Shown: piece by piece, positions 19,423 to 27,029 of the stretch
Numbering within the stretch: the stretch's first letter is position 1
Layout: each line of letters opens with the position of its first letter
Assembly (NCBI RefSeq): GCF_023195775.1
Contig: NZ_CP096205.1
Span: 496,001-560,000, forward strand
Direction: 5' to 3'
DNA length: 64,000 nucleotides
Source of the DNA: Flavobacterium azooxidireducens
GTDB taxonomy: Bacteria; Bacteroidota; Bacteroidia; Flavobacteriales; Flavobacteriaceae
The notes under the pieces: model-generated
Seen by the model: only the letters and a program-made list of their open reading frames with translations
What the model was told of the DNA's origin: nothing
Databases searched by the model: none
Made by a program: the position numbers and the translations under genes

Positions 19423-20610
19423 TTACTCAACGATTTCAGTAACCTGACCAGCACCTACAGTTCTACCACCTTCACGGATAGCAAAACGTAATCCTAGGTT
19501 AAGAGCGATTGGGCTCAACAAAGTTACGTCGATAGTTAAGTTATCACCTGGCATTACCATTTCAACTCCAGCTGGCAAAGAAATAGTACCAGTTACGTCA
19601 GTTGTTCTTACATAGAACTGTGGACGGTAGTTGTTGTGGAATGGTGTGTGACGACCACCTTCTTCTTTTTTCAAAATATAAACCTCAGCTTTGAATTTAG
19701 CGTGTGGTTTTACTGAACCTGGCTTACAAATTACCATACCTCTACGGATATCAGCTTTGTCAATACCTCTCAATAAAAGACCTACGTTATCTCCAGCTTC
19801 ACCTCTATCAAGGATTTTACGGAACATTTCAACTCCAGTTACTGTAGAAGTCAATTTGTCTGCACCCATACCGATGATTTCAACTGGATCTCCAGTGTTT
19901 GCAACTCCTGTTTCGATACGACCTGTAGCAACAGTTCCACGACCAGTAATTGTAAATACGTCCTCAACAGGCATCAAGAATGGTTTTGCATTATCACGCA
20001 CTGGCTCTTCGATCCAAGCATCAACAGCATCCATTAATTCCATGATTTTATCAACCCATGCAGCATCACCATTTAATCCACCTAAAGCAGATCCTTGGAT
20101 AACTGGACCATTATCTCCATCATAATCATAGAACGACAATAAGTCTCTGATTTCCATTTCAACTAGCTCTAAAAGCTCAGCATCATCAACCATATCCACT
20201 TTGTTCATGAATACAACGATTCTTGGAATACCTACCTGACGACCTAAAAGGATGTGCTCACGTGTTTGTGGCATTGGACCATCTGTAGCAGCAACCACTA
20301 AGATAGCACCGTCCATTTGAGCAGCACCAGTAACCATGTTCTTAACGTAATCCGCGTGACCTGGACAGTCAACGTGTGCGTAGTGACGGTTAGCAGTTTC
20401 ATACTCTACGTGTGAAGTATTAATAGTAATACCTCTTTCTTTTTCTTCAGGAGCGTTGTCAATTTGATCAAACGATTTTGCTTGACAGTAACCTTTATCA
20501 GACAATACTTTCGTAATTGCTGCAGTTAAAGTAGTTTTTCCGTGATCCACGTGCCCAATAGTTCCAATATTAAGGTGTGGCTTGTTACGATTAAAATTTT
20601 CTTTTGCCAT
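19423..20610 (-). CDS. tuf: Translation elongation factor Tu
   Basis: 395 residues. GTP-binding motifs are present: [10 protein letters not shown] (G1), RGITINTSH (G2), DCPGHADYV (G3), NKVDMVDD (G4) and the SALG motif (G5). Domains II and III follow, with the C-terminal [13 protein letters not shown]. It delivers aminoacyl-tRNA to the ribosome. Upstream are tRNA-Thr(GGT), tRNA-Tyr and tRNA-Thr(TGT), so the mRNA probably arises by processing of a mixed tRNA-tuf transcript. No second tuf copy is in this window. Confidence 0.98.
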   Translation of the reverse strand: MAKENFNRNKPHLNIGTIGHVDHGKTTLTAAITKVLSDKGYCQAKSFDQIDNAPEEKERGITINTSHVEYETANRHYAHVDCPGHADYVKNMVTGAAQMDGAILVVAATDGPMPQTREHILLGRQVGIPRIVVFMNKVDMVDDAELLELVEMEIRDLLSFYDYDGDNGPVIQGSALGGLNGDAAWVDKIMELMDAVDAWIEEPVRDNAKPFLMPVEDVFTITGRGTVATGRIETGVANTGDPVEIIGMGADKLTSTVTGVEMFRKILDRGEAGDNVGLLLRGIDKADIRRGMVICKPGSVKPHAKFKAEVYILKKEEGGRHTPFHNNYRPQFYVRTTDVTGTISLPAGVEMVMPGDNLTIDVTLLSPIALNLGLRFAIREGGRTVGAGQVTEIVE

Positions 20611-20663
20611 TTTAATTAATTTAAATCTTAGTTATATAATAGTGTTTAATTCTTACAATTTTG

Positions 20664-20735
20664 AGCCAATGACGGGAATTGAACCCGTGACCTCTTCCTT
20701 ACCAAGGAAGCACTCTACCCCTGAGCTACACCGGC
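20664..20735 (-). tRNA. tRNA-Thr (anticodon GGT)
   Basis: Cloverleaf on the minus strand: acceptor GCCGGTG with CATTGGC (two G-U pairs), D-arm GCTCAGGGGTAGAGT, anticodon stem CTTCC/GGAAG with loop TTGGTAA giving anticodon GGT, T-loop TTCAATT. It sits 53 bp before tuf. CCA is not encoded. Confidence 0.95.
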
Positions 20736-20765
20736 AAGAAATTAATCTTTTCAATTTAAAATTTG

Positions 20766-20847
20766 TGGGGAGAGCAGGATTCGAACCTGCGAAGATGTAA
20801 TCAGCGGATTTACAGTCCGCCCTCGTTGGCCGCTTGAGTATCTCCCC
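20766..20847 (-). tRNA. tRNA-Tyr (anticodon GTA)
   Basis: Class II tRNA with a long variable arm (TGATTACATC region). Acceptor GGGGAGA pairs with TCTCCCC; anticodon stem GCGGA/TCCGC with loop CTGTAAA gives anticodon GTA; T-loop TTCGAAT. It lies between the two tRNA-Thr genes. There is no room for the tRNA-Gly that sits here in the E. coli thrU-tyrU-glyT-thrT-tufB cluster. Confidence 0.96.
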
Positions 20848-20930
20848 TCAAAATTTTTAAACTTTTAAATGAACGTAAATGCTTTAGAATCTTATTCTTA
20901 CAAAACATTTTCATACTAATCTTTTAATTG

Positions 20931-21004
20931 AGCCGATAGAGGGACTCGAACCCACGACCTGCTGATTACAAATCAGCTGCTCTAGCCAGCTGAGCTACAC
21001 CGGC
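20931..21004 (-). tRNA. tRNA-Thr (anticodon TGT)
   Basis: Cloverleaf on the minus strand: acceptor GCCGGTG with TATCGGC (G-U in the stem), D-arm GCTCAGCTGGCTAGAGC, anticodon stem CTGAT/ATCAG with loop TTTGTAA giving anticodon TGT, T-loop TTCGAGT. It is the first gene of the tRNA-tuf operon, directly after the promoter/hairpin region at 21021-21072. Confidence 0.95.
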
Positions 21005-21013
21005 GTTACTCAA

Positions 21014-21042
21014 TAAAAAAAGTCCGCTATTTCTAACGGACT
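21014..21042 (-). terminator. Hairpin with GAAA loop and T7 tract before tRNA-Thr
   Basis: On the minus strand AGTCCGTTA-GAAA-TAGCGGACT is a 9-bp stem (one G-U pair) with a GNRA loop, followed by seven T residues: a textbook intrinsic terminator. It is probably the end of the xerC-hpf transcript, yet it abuts the -7 box of the tRNA-tuf promoter. Confidence 0.75.
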
Positions 21043-21043
21043 G

Positions 21044-21072
21044 CAAATGTATAGAATTTATTTGTCAATCAA
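21044..21072 (-). promoter_or_regulatory. Promoter of the tRNA-Thr/Tyr/Thr-tuf operon
   Basis: TACATTTG (21044-21051, minus strand) matches the -7 consensus TAnnTTTG exactly. TTG lies 18 bp upstream (21070-21072), and a second TTG at 21066-21068 is 14 bp upstream. The sequence after the box (CAGTCC) runs straight into the terminator hairpin, so transcription would start inside the 5' arm of that hairpin. Confidence 0.7.
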
Positions 21073-21095
21073 AACATTTTTTAAAAAAATTTATA

Positions 21096-21398
21096 CTATA
21101 TATGTGTTCTGATTTTTTCTTTCCTTTTTAAAAGCAAACGTTCTAATGCTTCTGTAGAAGAATCAACTGCTTCTTCAAACGTTTTGCATTGTTTTTTTAC
21201 CATAAAATCGTCTCCCGGGACATGAATTTTAATCTCAACAATTTTATTTTCTTTCTCACTGGTAGATTCTACCTTTAAAAAAACATCGGCTACAACTACT
21301 TTGTCATAATATTTTTCTAATTTATCCATTCGAACCTGAATGAAATCTACTAACTTTCCGTCAATATTAAAGTTTACAGCATTAACATTTACCTTCAT
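21096..21398 (-). CDS. hpf: Ribosome hibernation-promoting factor, short form
   Basis: 100 residues (MKVNVNAVNFNIDGKLVDFI). It matches the HPF/RaiA/YfiA family, beta-alpha-beta-beta-beta-alpha fold, including KLEKYYDKVVVADVFLKVES and the conserved C-terminal helix (FEEAVDSSTEALERLLLKRK). It lacks the C-terminal dimerisation domain of long HPF, so it is the short form. It binds the 30S decoding centre in stationary phase and inactivates ribosomes. It lies 34 bp after the xerC-like gene and is probably co-transcribed with it; a strong terminator follows. Confidence 0.92.
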   Translation of the reverse strand: MKVNVNAVNFNIDGKLVDFIQVRMDKLEKYYDKVVVADVFLKVESTSEKENKIVEIKIHVPGDDFMVKKQCKTFEEAVDSSTEALERLLLKRKEKIRTHI

Positions 21399-21432
21399 AA
21401 TCTAATTTTTAAGGTTAAACAATTTAAAATAA

Positions 21433-22329
21433 TTATTTCTGGTTTCGAGGATGAGCATTTCCATATACTTTTTTCAACTCTGCTAAACTACTATGGGTAT
21501 AAACCTGAGTTGAAGCCAAACTCGAATGTCCTAATAATTCTTTCACTGAATTCAAATCTGCTCCGTTATTTAATAAGTGCGTTGCAAACGTGTGCCGCAA
21601 AATATGAGGGCTTTTTTTTACCTTCTCGGAGACATTACTAAAGTACATATTTATTAATCGATACACAAGTGTATCATTCAATTTAACACCTTTTTGGGTT
21701 AAAAATAATTTGTCTGAATCTTTAATTTCCTGAAGTTGATTACGTTGAACAATATAGCTCTTTAATTGATTTGTTATAATTGGCAACAAAGGAATAATAC
21801 GTTCTTTATTTCTCTTGCCTAACACTTTTAACGTTGCATTTGAAAAATCTATTCCGCTTAAATTCAGATTAATTAATTCGGTTCTTCTTATTCCGGTGGT
21901 ATAAAATAAATCGATAATTAGTTTGTCACGAACGCCTTCAAACCCTTCCGGATAAACAATTTGATTTAAAACCAAATCTACCTCTTTTTCCGAAAAAGGA
22001 ATTTGAATTTTTTTTGGCGTTTTTAAAGCTTTGTGTTTTAACAACGGACTTTGTTCAATTTGCTTGATTCGCAACAAAAATTTATAATAACTTTTTAAGG
22101 AAGAAATTTTTCGGTTTACGGATGAAGCGGAAATATTATTATCTACCAAAGAAACAATCCAACTTCTAATTTGTGGATAAACGACTTTGTCTATAGAATC
22201 TTGTTCAAAATGAATTTTATTGAATGATTCAAATTCTGCTATATCATTTAAATAAGCTTTTACCGTATGCAAAGAATAATTCTTTTGCATTTGAAGATAA
22301 TCGTGAAAAGCTTGTTGATTGGATTGCAT
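21433..22329 (-). CDS. xerC: Tyrosine recombinase, XerC-like
   Basis: 298 residues. The N-terminal SAM-like DNA-binding domain is at about 1-85. The catalytic domain keeps all active residues: Arg in TGIRRTELINLNL, Lys in LGKRNKER, His-x-x-Arg in PHILRHTFATHLL, His in LLGHSSLASTQ and the nucleophile Tyr in VYTHSS. Length and motifs fit chromosomal XerC/XerD, which resolve chromosome dimers at dif. It is placed next to hpf, tRNA and rpsU genes with no phage genes nearby, which argues for the housekeeping role. Whether it is XerC or XerD needs the partner gene. Confidence 0.85.
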   Translation of the reverse strand: MQSNQQAFHDYLQMQKNYSLHTVKAYLNDIAEFESFNKIHFEQDSIDKVVYPQIRSWIVSLVDNNISASSVNRKISSLKSYYKFLLRIKQIEQSPLLKHKALKTPKKIQIPFSEKEVDLVLNQIVYPEGFEGVRDKLIIDLFYTTGIRRTELINLNLSGIDFSNATLKVLGKRNKERIIPLLPIITNQLKSYIVQRNQLQEIKDSDKLFLTQKGVKLNDTLVYRLINMYFSNVSEKVKKSPHILRHTFATHLLNNGADLNSVKELLGHSSLASTQVYTHSSLAELKKVYGNAHPRNQK

Positions 22330-22397
22330 AAAAAAACCGTTAGCCTCAAAGTTACAAAACTTATCAAACTAACGGTTTATTTTTATAAAAAATGCTA

Positions 22398-22592
22398 TTA
22401 CATTTCTACACTGTCTCTCAATGTTTGGATGTACTGAGCTTTTTGAACTTGTGCTCTTTTGACAATAGATGGTTTAATAAAAGCCTGACGTGCTCTTAAC
22501 TGACGAACAGTTCCTGTTTTATCAAATTTTCTTTTGTAGCGTTTTAACGCTCTGTCGATATTTTCTCCGTCTTTAATTGGTATAATTAACAT
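22398..22592 (-). CDS. rpsU: 30S ribosomal protein bS21
   Basis: 64 residues (MLIIPIKDGENIDRALKRYK ... TGTVRQLRARQAF), typical of Bacteroidota bS21. Unlike almost all other genes here it has a perfect Shine-Dalgarno (AGGAGGTG, 22601-22608) with 8-nt spacing to the ATG. In Flavobacterium ribosomes bS21 helps to hide the anti-Shine-Dalgarno, and rpsU itself is reported to be translated by ribosomes lacking bS21, giving autoregulation; the sequence here fits that. It stands alone with its own promoter. Confidence 0.96.
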   Translation of the reverse strand: MLIIPIKDGENIDRALKRYKRKFDKTGTVRQLRARQAFIKPSIVKRAQVQKAQYIQTLRDSVEM

Positions 22593-22600
22593 AATCTAGA

Positions 22601-22629
22601 CACCTCCTCTCATTTAGGGTGCAAAAGTA
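22601..22629 (-). promoter_or_regulatory. rpsU promoter -7 box and full Shine-Dalgarno
   Basis: TACTTTTG (22622-22629, minus strand) fits the -7 box TAnnTTTG. About 14 nt further on lies GAGAGGAGGTGTC, in which AGGAGGTG is fully complementary to the 16S rRNA 3' end (CACCUCCU). The leader is short, about 25 nt, so the Shine-Dalgarno is its main content. Confidence 0.75.
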
Positions 22630-22792
22630 ACAATTTATTTGAAATAGAAATAAAGTTAATTGATTTATTTTTTTAGAAGTACATAAAATGAATTGCTTAC
22701 CTATTAATAGTATCTAATTCCCAAACAAAAATTACTTCGATTAGAATTAACCGGACTTTTTTTAGTATTTTTCAGTTTTAAAATTAAAAACT

Positions 22793-23860
22793 ATGTGGTT
22801 TTGTATTTTGTCTTCTATTTTAATTGTTTGCAGTTATCTTCCATTAATTCAAAATCCGCATTGGTTTTTCAGGTTTTTTGAATTTGGAAAACTGCAATTA
22901 TTATTCTTGTTGACTTTAACTTTAATTGGCGGATTACTATTTATCGAAGAATATTCATCCACAACAATACTTCTGATCATTCTTACATCACTAACCATTA
23001 TATACCATATAAAAGATTTATATCCCTATTCTACTTTTCATTCGATACCAAAAAATAGTAAAACTAAATCAAGTTCAAACACAATTAGCGTTATTTCGGC
23101 TAATGTTTATCAAGAAAATAATGATTATTCTAAATTTATTAAACTGATTGAAAAGCATAATCCGAATTTATTTCTAACAATGGAATCGAATAAAGATTGG
23201 GAAAATGCACTTTCACATTTTGATACATCCTATCCTTTTCACGTAAAAGTTGCTTTGGAAAACACGTATGGAATTCATTTGTTTTCACAATTTGAAATTC
23301 TTTCGCACAAAGTTCATTATTTTGTAGCTGATGATATTCCGTGTATTGAAGCTCGAATGAAATCTAAAGATGGATATGTTTTTAATTTTTACGGAGTTCA
23401 TCCCCCACCACCAAGTCCAACCGAAGAAGACACTGCCAAAGAACGTGATGGGGAACTTTTAAGTTTGGCAAAAGTTGTTAAAACCAAAAACGAACCTTGT
23501 GTGGTTGTGGGTGATTTTAATAATGTTGCTTGGGCAAAATCTTCACTTTTATTTAGAAAAACCAGTGAATTAATTGATGCTCGTGTGGGAAGAGGATTAT
23601 TCTCAACTTTTCACGCAAAATATTGGTTTTTCCGTTTTCCGATTGATTTATTTTTTCATTCAACCGATGTTTTTGTAGATGAATTAAAAACGTTGGACTA
23701 TTTCGGTTCTGATCATTTTCCGATATTTAGTTCGTTTTACATCAACAAAAAAAATCACGACCAAGAAGAAATGGTTGAAAAACTTGAAAATGGAGAACAC
23801 AAAGAAATCAATGAAATTATACAAAATGGCAAAAATGAAAAAAGCGAAAACCGTGATTGA
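22793..23860 (+). CDS. Membrane-anchored endonuclease/exonuclease/phosphatase (EEP) family protein
   Basis: 355 residues. The N-terminus has two to three membrane segments (WFCILSSILIVCSYLPLI, LQLLFLLTLTLIGGLLFI, TTILLIILTSLTIIYHI). From about residue 95 an EEP fold follows: VISANVYQEN, the catalytic acidic residue in LFLTMESNKDWENAL, GDFNNVAW and the closing SDHFPIF. These are the metal and phosphate-binding motifs of the DNase I/exonuclease III superfamily. The domain probably faces the periplasm. The substrate (nucleic acid, phospholipid or other phosphodiester) cannot be told. The C-terminal tail is charged and low in complexity. The last codons overlap a terminator hairpin. Confidence 0.82.
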   Translation: MWFCILSSILIVCSYLPLIQNPHWFFRFFEFGKLQLLFLLTLTLIGGLLFIEEYSSTTILLIILTSLTIIYHIKDLYPYSTFHSIPKNSKTKSSSNTISVISANVYQENNDYSKFIKLIEKHNPNLFLTMESNKDWENALSHFDTSYPFHVKVALENTYGIHLFSQFEILSHKVHYFVADDIPCIEARMKSKDGYVFNFYGVHPPPPSPTEEDTAKERDGELLSLAKVVKTKNEPCVVVGDFNNVAWAKSSLLFRKTSELIDARVGRGLFSTFHAKYWFFRFPIDLFFHSTDVFVDELKTLDYFGSDHFPIFSSFYINKKNHDQEEMVEKLENGEHKEINEIIQNGKNEKSENRD

Positions 23861-23870
23861 TTTTCGCTTT
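23841..23870. terminator. Bidirectional terminator overlapping a stop codon
   Basis: AAAGCGAAAA (23841-23850) pairs perfectly with TTTTCGCTTT (23861-23870). The loop CCGTGATTGA contains the TGA stop of the EEP gene. It lies between convergent genes and can serve both. Confidence 0.65.
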
Positions 23871-23891
23871 CCTGAAACAAATAATTTTTAG

Positions 23892-24833
23892 TTATTCAAA
23901 AAAGTAAGTAGTGGTTTCGGTGTTATGACCGGTAAATTCTTCTGTACTAATTTGTGTAGTTTTTACTTTGCTTTGAATAAAGTTTTGATTATTCACAGTT
24001 ATAGTTCCTTCTAACGACTGACCTACTGACAAATTGAAATTATTGTTTGAACTACCATAACTCTCCGCATTAAAATAAGAAGAATTATAATTTGGGGTCG
24101 AAAATTGTTCGGCACACATTATTAAATAATTTAATTTCCCAAAAGATGAAAGATGCAAAAAACTGTCTGTGTTGATAATTGGTGAATATTCATAAGTAGT
24201 GGTCACATCCGGAAATTGTGCTGATATTAAATTATTATTTTGATAAACAAAATTATTTTCATTATCCATCACACCATCAAAATTATTATCTCTTCCTGCT
24301 TTTATGATATTTTGATTTTGATCGAAATGAACTATATGCCTAAAAAGTGCTTGGGCTGAAGGATTTAGATGAGATTCGGTTAACTTCTCAAAATAAACTA
24401 CATTTTGGGATGGATTAACAACTCTATAATTTAAAACTCCTCCTAAAAAATGTTTATCCATAGCTACCACTAAATTATTTTCATAAAAAAAATCATATTT
24501 TACATCGACTTCTGGACCACCGTAAATAATATAACTCTTTATTCTACCTGAATTATCATAAATGTATTCGTAAGCCAAATGAACTCCATTACTAGTTCCA
24601 TTAACAAACGTTTCAGAAGTCACTGTTGTTATTTTGTTATTTACAACAATTCCTGTATTAATCTTTTTGTAGCTTTGGATATCCGGATGATCTTCATAAA
24701 TTGATTCTGTCACAAATGTGTAACCTGTAATTGTCTGATCAGTAGATTGATTTAAAGTATTTTCATTCTCTTCTGAACAAGAGAAAACCAAAAATACTGA
24801 AACAAAAAGATAAATAAAATGTTTAGTCTTCAT
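23892..24833 (-). CDS. Surface-type lipoprotein of unknown function
   Basis: 313 residues. The lipoprotein signal ends in LVFSC (Cys19) and is followed by acidic SEENEN, which resembles the lipoprotein export signal that sends Bacteroidota lipoproteins to the outside of the outer membrane. The body holds repeated beta-strand segments typical of RHS/YD-like or DUF4595-like proteins (YEYIYDNSGRIKSYII, YDFFYENNLVVAMD, FDQNQNIIKAGRDN, NFVYQNNNLISAQF). The family could not be named with certainty. It is a single gene convergent with the EEP gene; no enzyme motif was seen. Confidence 0.75.
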   Translation of the reverse strand: MKTKHFIYLFVSVFLVFSCSEENENTLNQSTDQTITGYTFVTESIYEDHPDIQSYKKINTGIVVNNKITTVTSETFVNGTSNGVHLAYEYIYDNSGRIKSYIIYGGPEVDVKYDFFYENNLVVAMDKHFLGGVLNYRVVNPSQNVVYFEKLTESHLNPSAQALFRHIVHFDQNQNIIKAGRDNNFDGVMDNENNFVYQNNNLISAQFPDVTTTYEYSPIINTDSFLHLSSFGKLNYLIMCAEQFSTPNYNSSYFNAESYGSSNNNFNLSVGQSLEGTITVNNQNFIQSKVKTTQISTEEFTGHNTETTTYFFE

Positions 24834-24882
24834 ATAAGTTAGATTTTATAACACAACGACTAAACTTACTAATTTATTACAA

Positions 24883-24910
24883 AAGCCTTACAAAAAATAT
24901 CGTAAGGCTT
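24883..24910 (-). terminator. Terminator after the acyl-CoA dehydrogenase gene
   Basis: AAGCCTTAC (24883-24891) pairs with GTAAGGCTT (24902-24910) around a T-rich loop on the minus strand; TTTG follows. It sits 26 bp after the acyl-CoA dehydrogenase stop codon. Confidence 0.7.
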
Positions 24911-24935
24911 CTTAATTTGCTATAAATTATTAAAA

Positions 24936-26105
24936 TTATTCCACTGCGGGCTTATAATTTTGTTTGTCAATTATCATTTTTGATAAAATCTCTTTTAAGA
25001 TTTCAGAAGTTCCTCCGCCGATTGGCCCTAAACGGCTATCTCTTAATAAACGAGCCAACGGATATTCTTCCATATAACCATAACCTCCTAACATTTGAAG
25101 ACAGCTATAAATAGTTTCATCGGCTACTTTAGTAGATTTTAATTTTGCCATGGTGGCTTCTTTCACCACATATTCGCCTTTATTCAATCGAGCAACTGCA
25201 GCATAATTAAAAATCTTACAGTGTTCAACATCAGTAGCATGTTCCACCATTGTATGTCTTAATGCTTGAAATTTATCGATTGTGCGTCCAAAAGCTTCGC
25301 GTTGCGACATATATTCTATGGTGTATTCAATAGCATATTCGGCACGAGCATGAGCATTGACTGCCATAATTAAACGCTCTAACGCAAAATGTTGCATGAT
25401 GTATGGAAAACCTTTTCCTTCTTCTCCCATTAAATTTTCAAGTGGAATTTCTACATTGTCAAAGGCTATTTCTGCCGTATCGGATGCTCTCCAACCTAAT
25501 TTATCCAATTTAGTTGCAGAAATACCCGGTGTTTTGGTATCTACTAAAAAAATACTAATTCCTTTGTTGCCAAGATTTGGATTTGTTTTAGCACAAACCA
25601 CATAATAATCAGCATAAATACCATTTGTAATAAATGTTTTTGAACCGTTTATTACATATTTATCTCCTTTTATTAAAGCAGTTGTTCGCATTCCGGCAAC
25701 ATCACTACCACCAAAAGGTTCAGAAATGCATAATGCTCCAATTTTGTCTCCAGAAATACTTGGTGCTAAATAGTCTTGCTTGATTCGTTCATCGCCTTCG
25801 GCATTCAAATGTGTCATGGCTAAATAAGAATGAGCCCACATGGCGGCTGCAAAACCCGATGATTTTATTTTTTGTAGTTCTTCTAAAAAAATAACGGTGT
25901 AGAATAAATCTAAATTCATTCCGCCATAGGCTTCAGGATAGGTTAATCCGAAAAAACCCATGTCGCCAAATTTTTTCCAAATAAATCGTTCTATGGTTCC
26001 TGTTTTTTCCCATTTTTCAATATGAGGAACGACTTCTTTTTGTAAAAAATCGCGTAAAGTTGTTCTAAATAATTGATGTTCTTCCGTAAAGTATTCTGAA
26101 TTCAT
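24936..26105 (-). CDS. Acyl-CoA dehydrogenase family protein
   Basis: 389 residues, usual length. FAD and substrate motifs are present: ALCISEPFGGSDVAGMRTTA, KTFITNG, GWRASDTAEIAFDNV and QMLGGYGYMEEYPLARLLRD. The position of the catalytic Glu in medium-chain enzymes is Gly here (PIGGGTSEI), whereas a Glu is present in HFALERLIMA at about residue 240, as in isovaleryl- and long-chain-type dehydrogenases. That suggests a branched-chain or long-chain acyl-CoA substrate; this is inference from active-site placement. The product is a 2-enoyl-CoA, with electrons passed to ETF. It lies 36 bp after the HhH gene on the same strand. Confidence 0.9.
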   Translation of the reverse strand: MNSEYFTEEHQLFRTTLRDFLQKEVVPHIEKWEKTGTIERFIWKKFGDMGFFGLTYPEAYGGMNLDLFYTVIFLEELQKIKSSGFAAAMWAHSYLAMTHLNAEGDERIKQDYLAPSISGDKIGALCISEPFGGSDVAGMRTTALIKGDKYVINGSKTFITNGIYADYYVVCAKTNPNLGNKGISIFLVDTKTPGISATKLDKLGWRASDTAEIAFDNVEIPLENLMGEEGKGFPYIMQHFALERLIMAVNAHARAEYAIEYTIEYMSQREAFGRTIDKFQALRHTMVEHATDVEHCKIFNYAAVARLNKGEYVVKEATMAKLKSTKVADETIYSCLQMLGGYGYMEEYPLARLLRDSRLGPIGGGTSEILKEILSKMIIDKQNYKPAVE

Positions 26106-26140
26106 AAAATAAAATTATTTGCTTAAAATGTCTAATTTTT

Positions 26141-27010
26141 TTAGAATTCCAAATATAAGGCTATAATTTTGATTTTTTCATTAGGCAATCCTTTAATTTT
26201 TGTTAAATCCTCAATATCTTTAATTTCACCATTCATGCTTCGGTGCGTTACAATCTCTTTTGCGATGGTATAATTAAAGTATGGAAATTTAGCCAGTTCT
26301 TTAACCGAAGCATTATTAATATCAATTTTAGTAATTTTAGGTTCTAAAGTAACCACAAAATGTTTGTTGAGATTTTCGATTACTTCAGGGCTTAAACCCC
26401 AAATAAATTGCATTTGTTCCATGGAAACAAATCCACCAAGGCTTTCTTTATTTTTTAAAATTCTTTCAGACAAAGCCGGACCAATTCCGTACACCTTAAT
26501 TAAATCTTCTTGGGTTGCTTGATTAATGTCGATTTTTACAATTGCTTTATTATTCTCAACTTTATTATTTGAATAGGAAATATATTCTTTCTTGGGTTGA
26601 TTTATCCAATCAGGAAACTTAAAATAAGGAGAAATTACTTTCAGCAAACTATCCGAAACACCTGTAACAGTCTGAAACTCTTTTGCGGAATTGACATATT
26701 TATTTTGTTTTCGAAAAGCAAAAAGCTTATCGAGTTCTTCTACAGACATTCCTAATTTATAACCTTTATAATCCGTTATAAAATTTGGATTAAAAGGATA
26801 AATCACTGTTTTTTGATTTTCATTCGTATTTTTTAAGCTATCGATAACAGATTGCATTGCCAGCCATTCTTCATTTGGTTTCTTAATTTCAGCTGTAGAA
26901 TTTGAAATCCAAAAGAAATAGCCTAATTGTAAAAGAATGATGAGAAGAAACAACAAAAAAATCCCATTTCGTTGTTGCTTAGCAAATCGGAAATAGGATT
27001 TTATATTCAT
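26141..27010 (-). CDS. Membrane-anchored helix-hairpin-helix (ComEA-like) protein
   Basis: 289 residues. A single membrane helix lies at about 16-35 (GIFLLFLLIILLQLGYFFWI). Three helix-hairpin-helix-type units follow: about 75-135 (degenerate), about 155-220 (KIDINQATQEDLIKVYGIGP) and about 225-289 (KIDINNASVKELAKFPYFNY). ComEA proteins bind incoming DNA in the periplasm during competence. Here the anchor and repeated HhH units fit a DNA-binding role at the inner membrane, but no other competence gene is near. It is 20 bp after the symporter gene and likely co-transcribed with it and with the acyl-CoA dehydrogenase. Confidence 0.82.
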   Translation of the reverse strand: MNIKSYFRFAKQQRNGIFLLFLLIILLQLGYFFWISNSTAEIKKPNEEWLAMQSVIDSLKNTNENQKTVIYPFNPNFITDYKGYKLGMSVEELDKLFAFRKQNKYVNSAKEFQTVTGVSDSLLKVISPYFKFPDWINQPKKEYISYSNNKVENNKAIVKIDINQATQEDLIKVYGIGPALSERILKNKESLGGFVSMEQMQFIWGLSPEVIENLNKHFVVTLEPKITKIDINNASVKELAKFPYFNYTIAKEIVTHRSMNGEIKDIEDLTKIKGLPNEKIKIIALYLEF

Positions 27011-27029
27011 ATACTATTAAAATTAGATT

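Noticed and set aside
19285..19491. Open frame on the plus strand (MERFELPSTVLETAILPLN)
   Set aside because: It is antisense to tRNA-Trp and the tuf 3' end, not a gene.
20736..20765. Search for tRNA-Gly between tRNA-Thr(GGT) and tRNA-Tyr
   Set aside because: The gap is only 30 bp, so the tRNA-Gly known from E. coli at this place is absent; it must lie elsewhere.
20582..20800. Open frame on the plus strand across the tRNA genes (GIEPVTSSLPRKH-like sequence)
   Set aside because: It is the antisense reading of tRNA-Thr and tRNA-Tyr, a well-known source of false proteins.
21433..22329. Phage or integrative-element integrase next to tRNA genes
   Set aside because: The recombinase has XerC-like length and setting, with no attachment repeats, phage genes or cargo around it.
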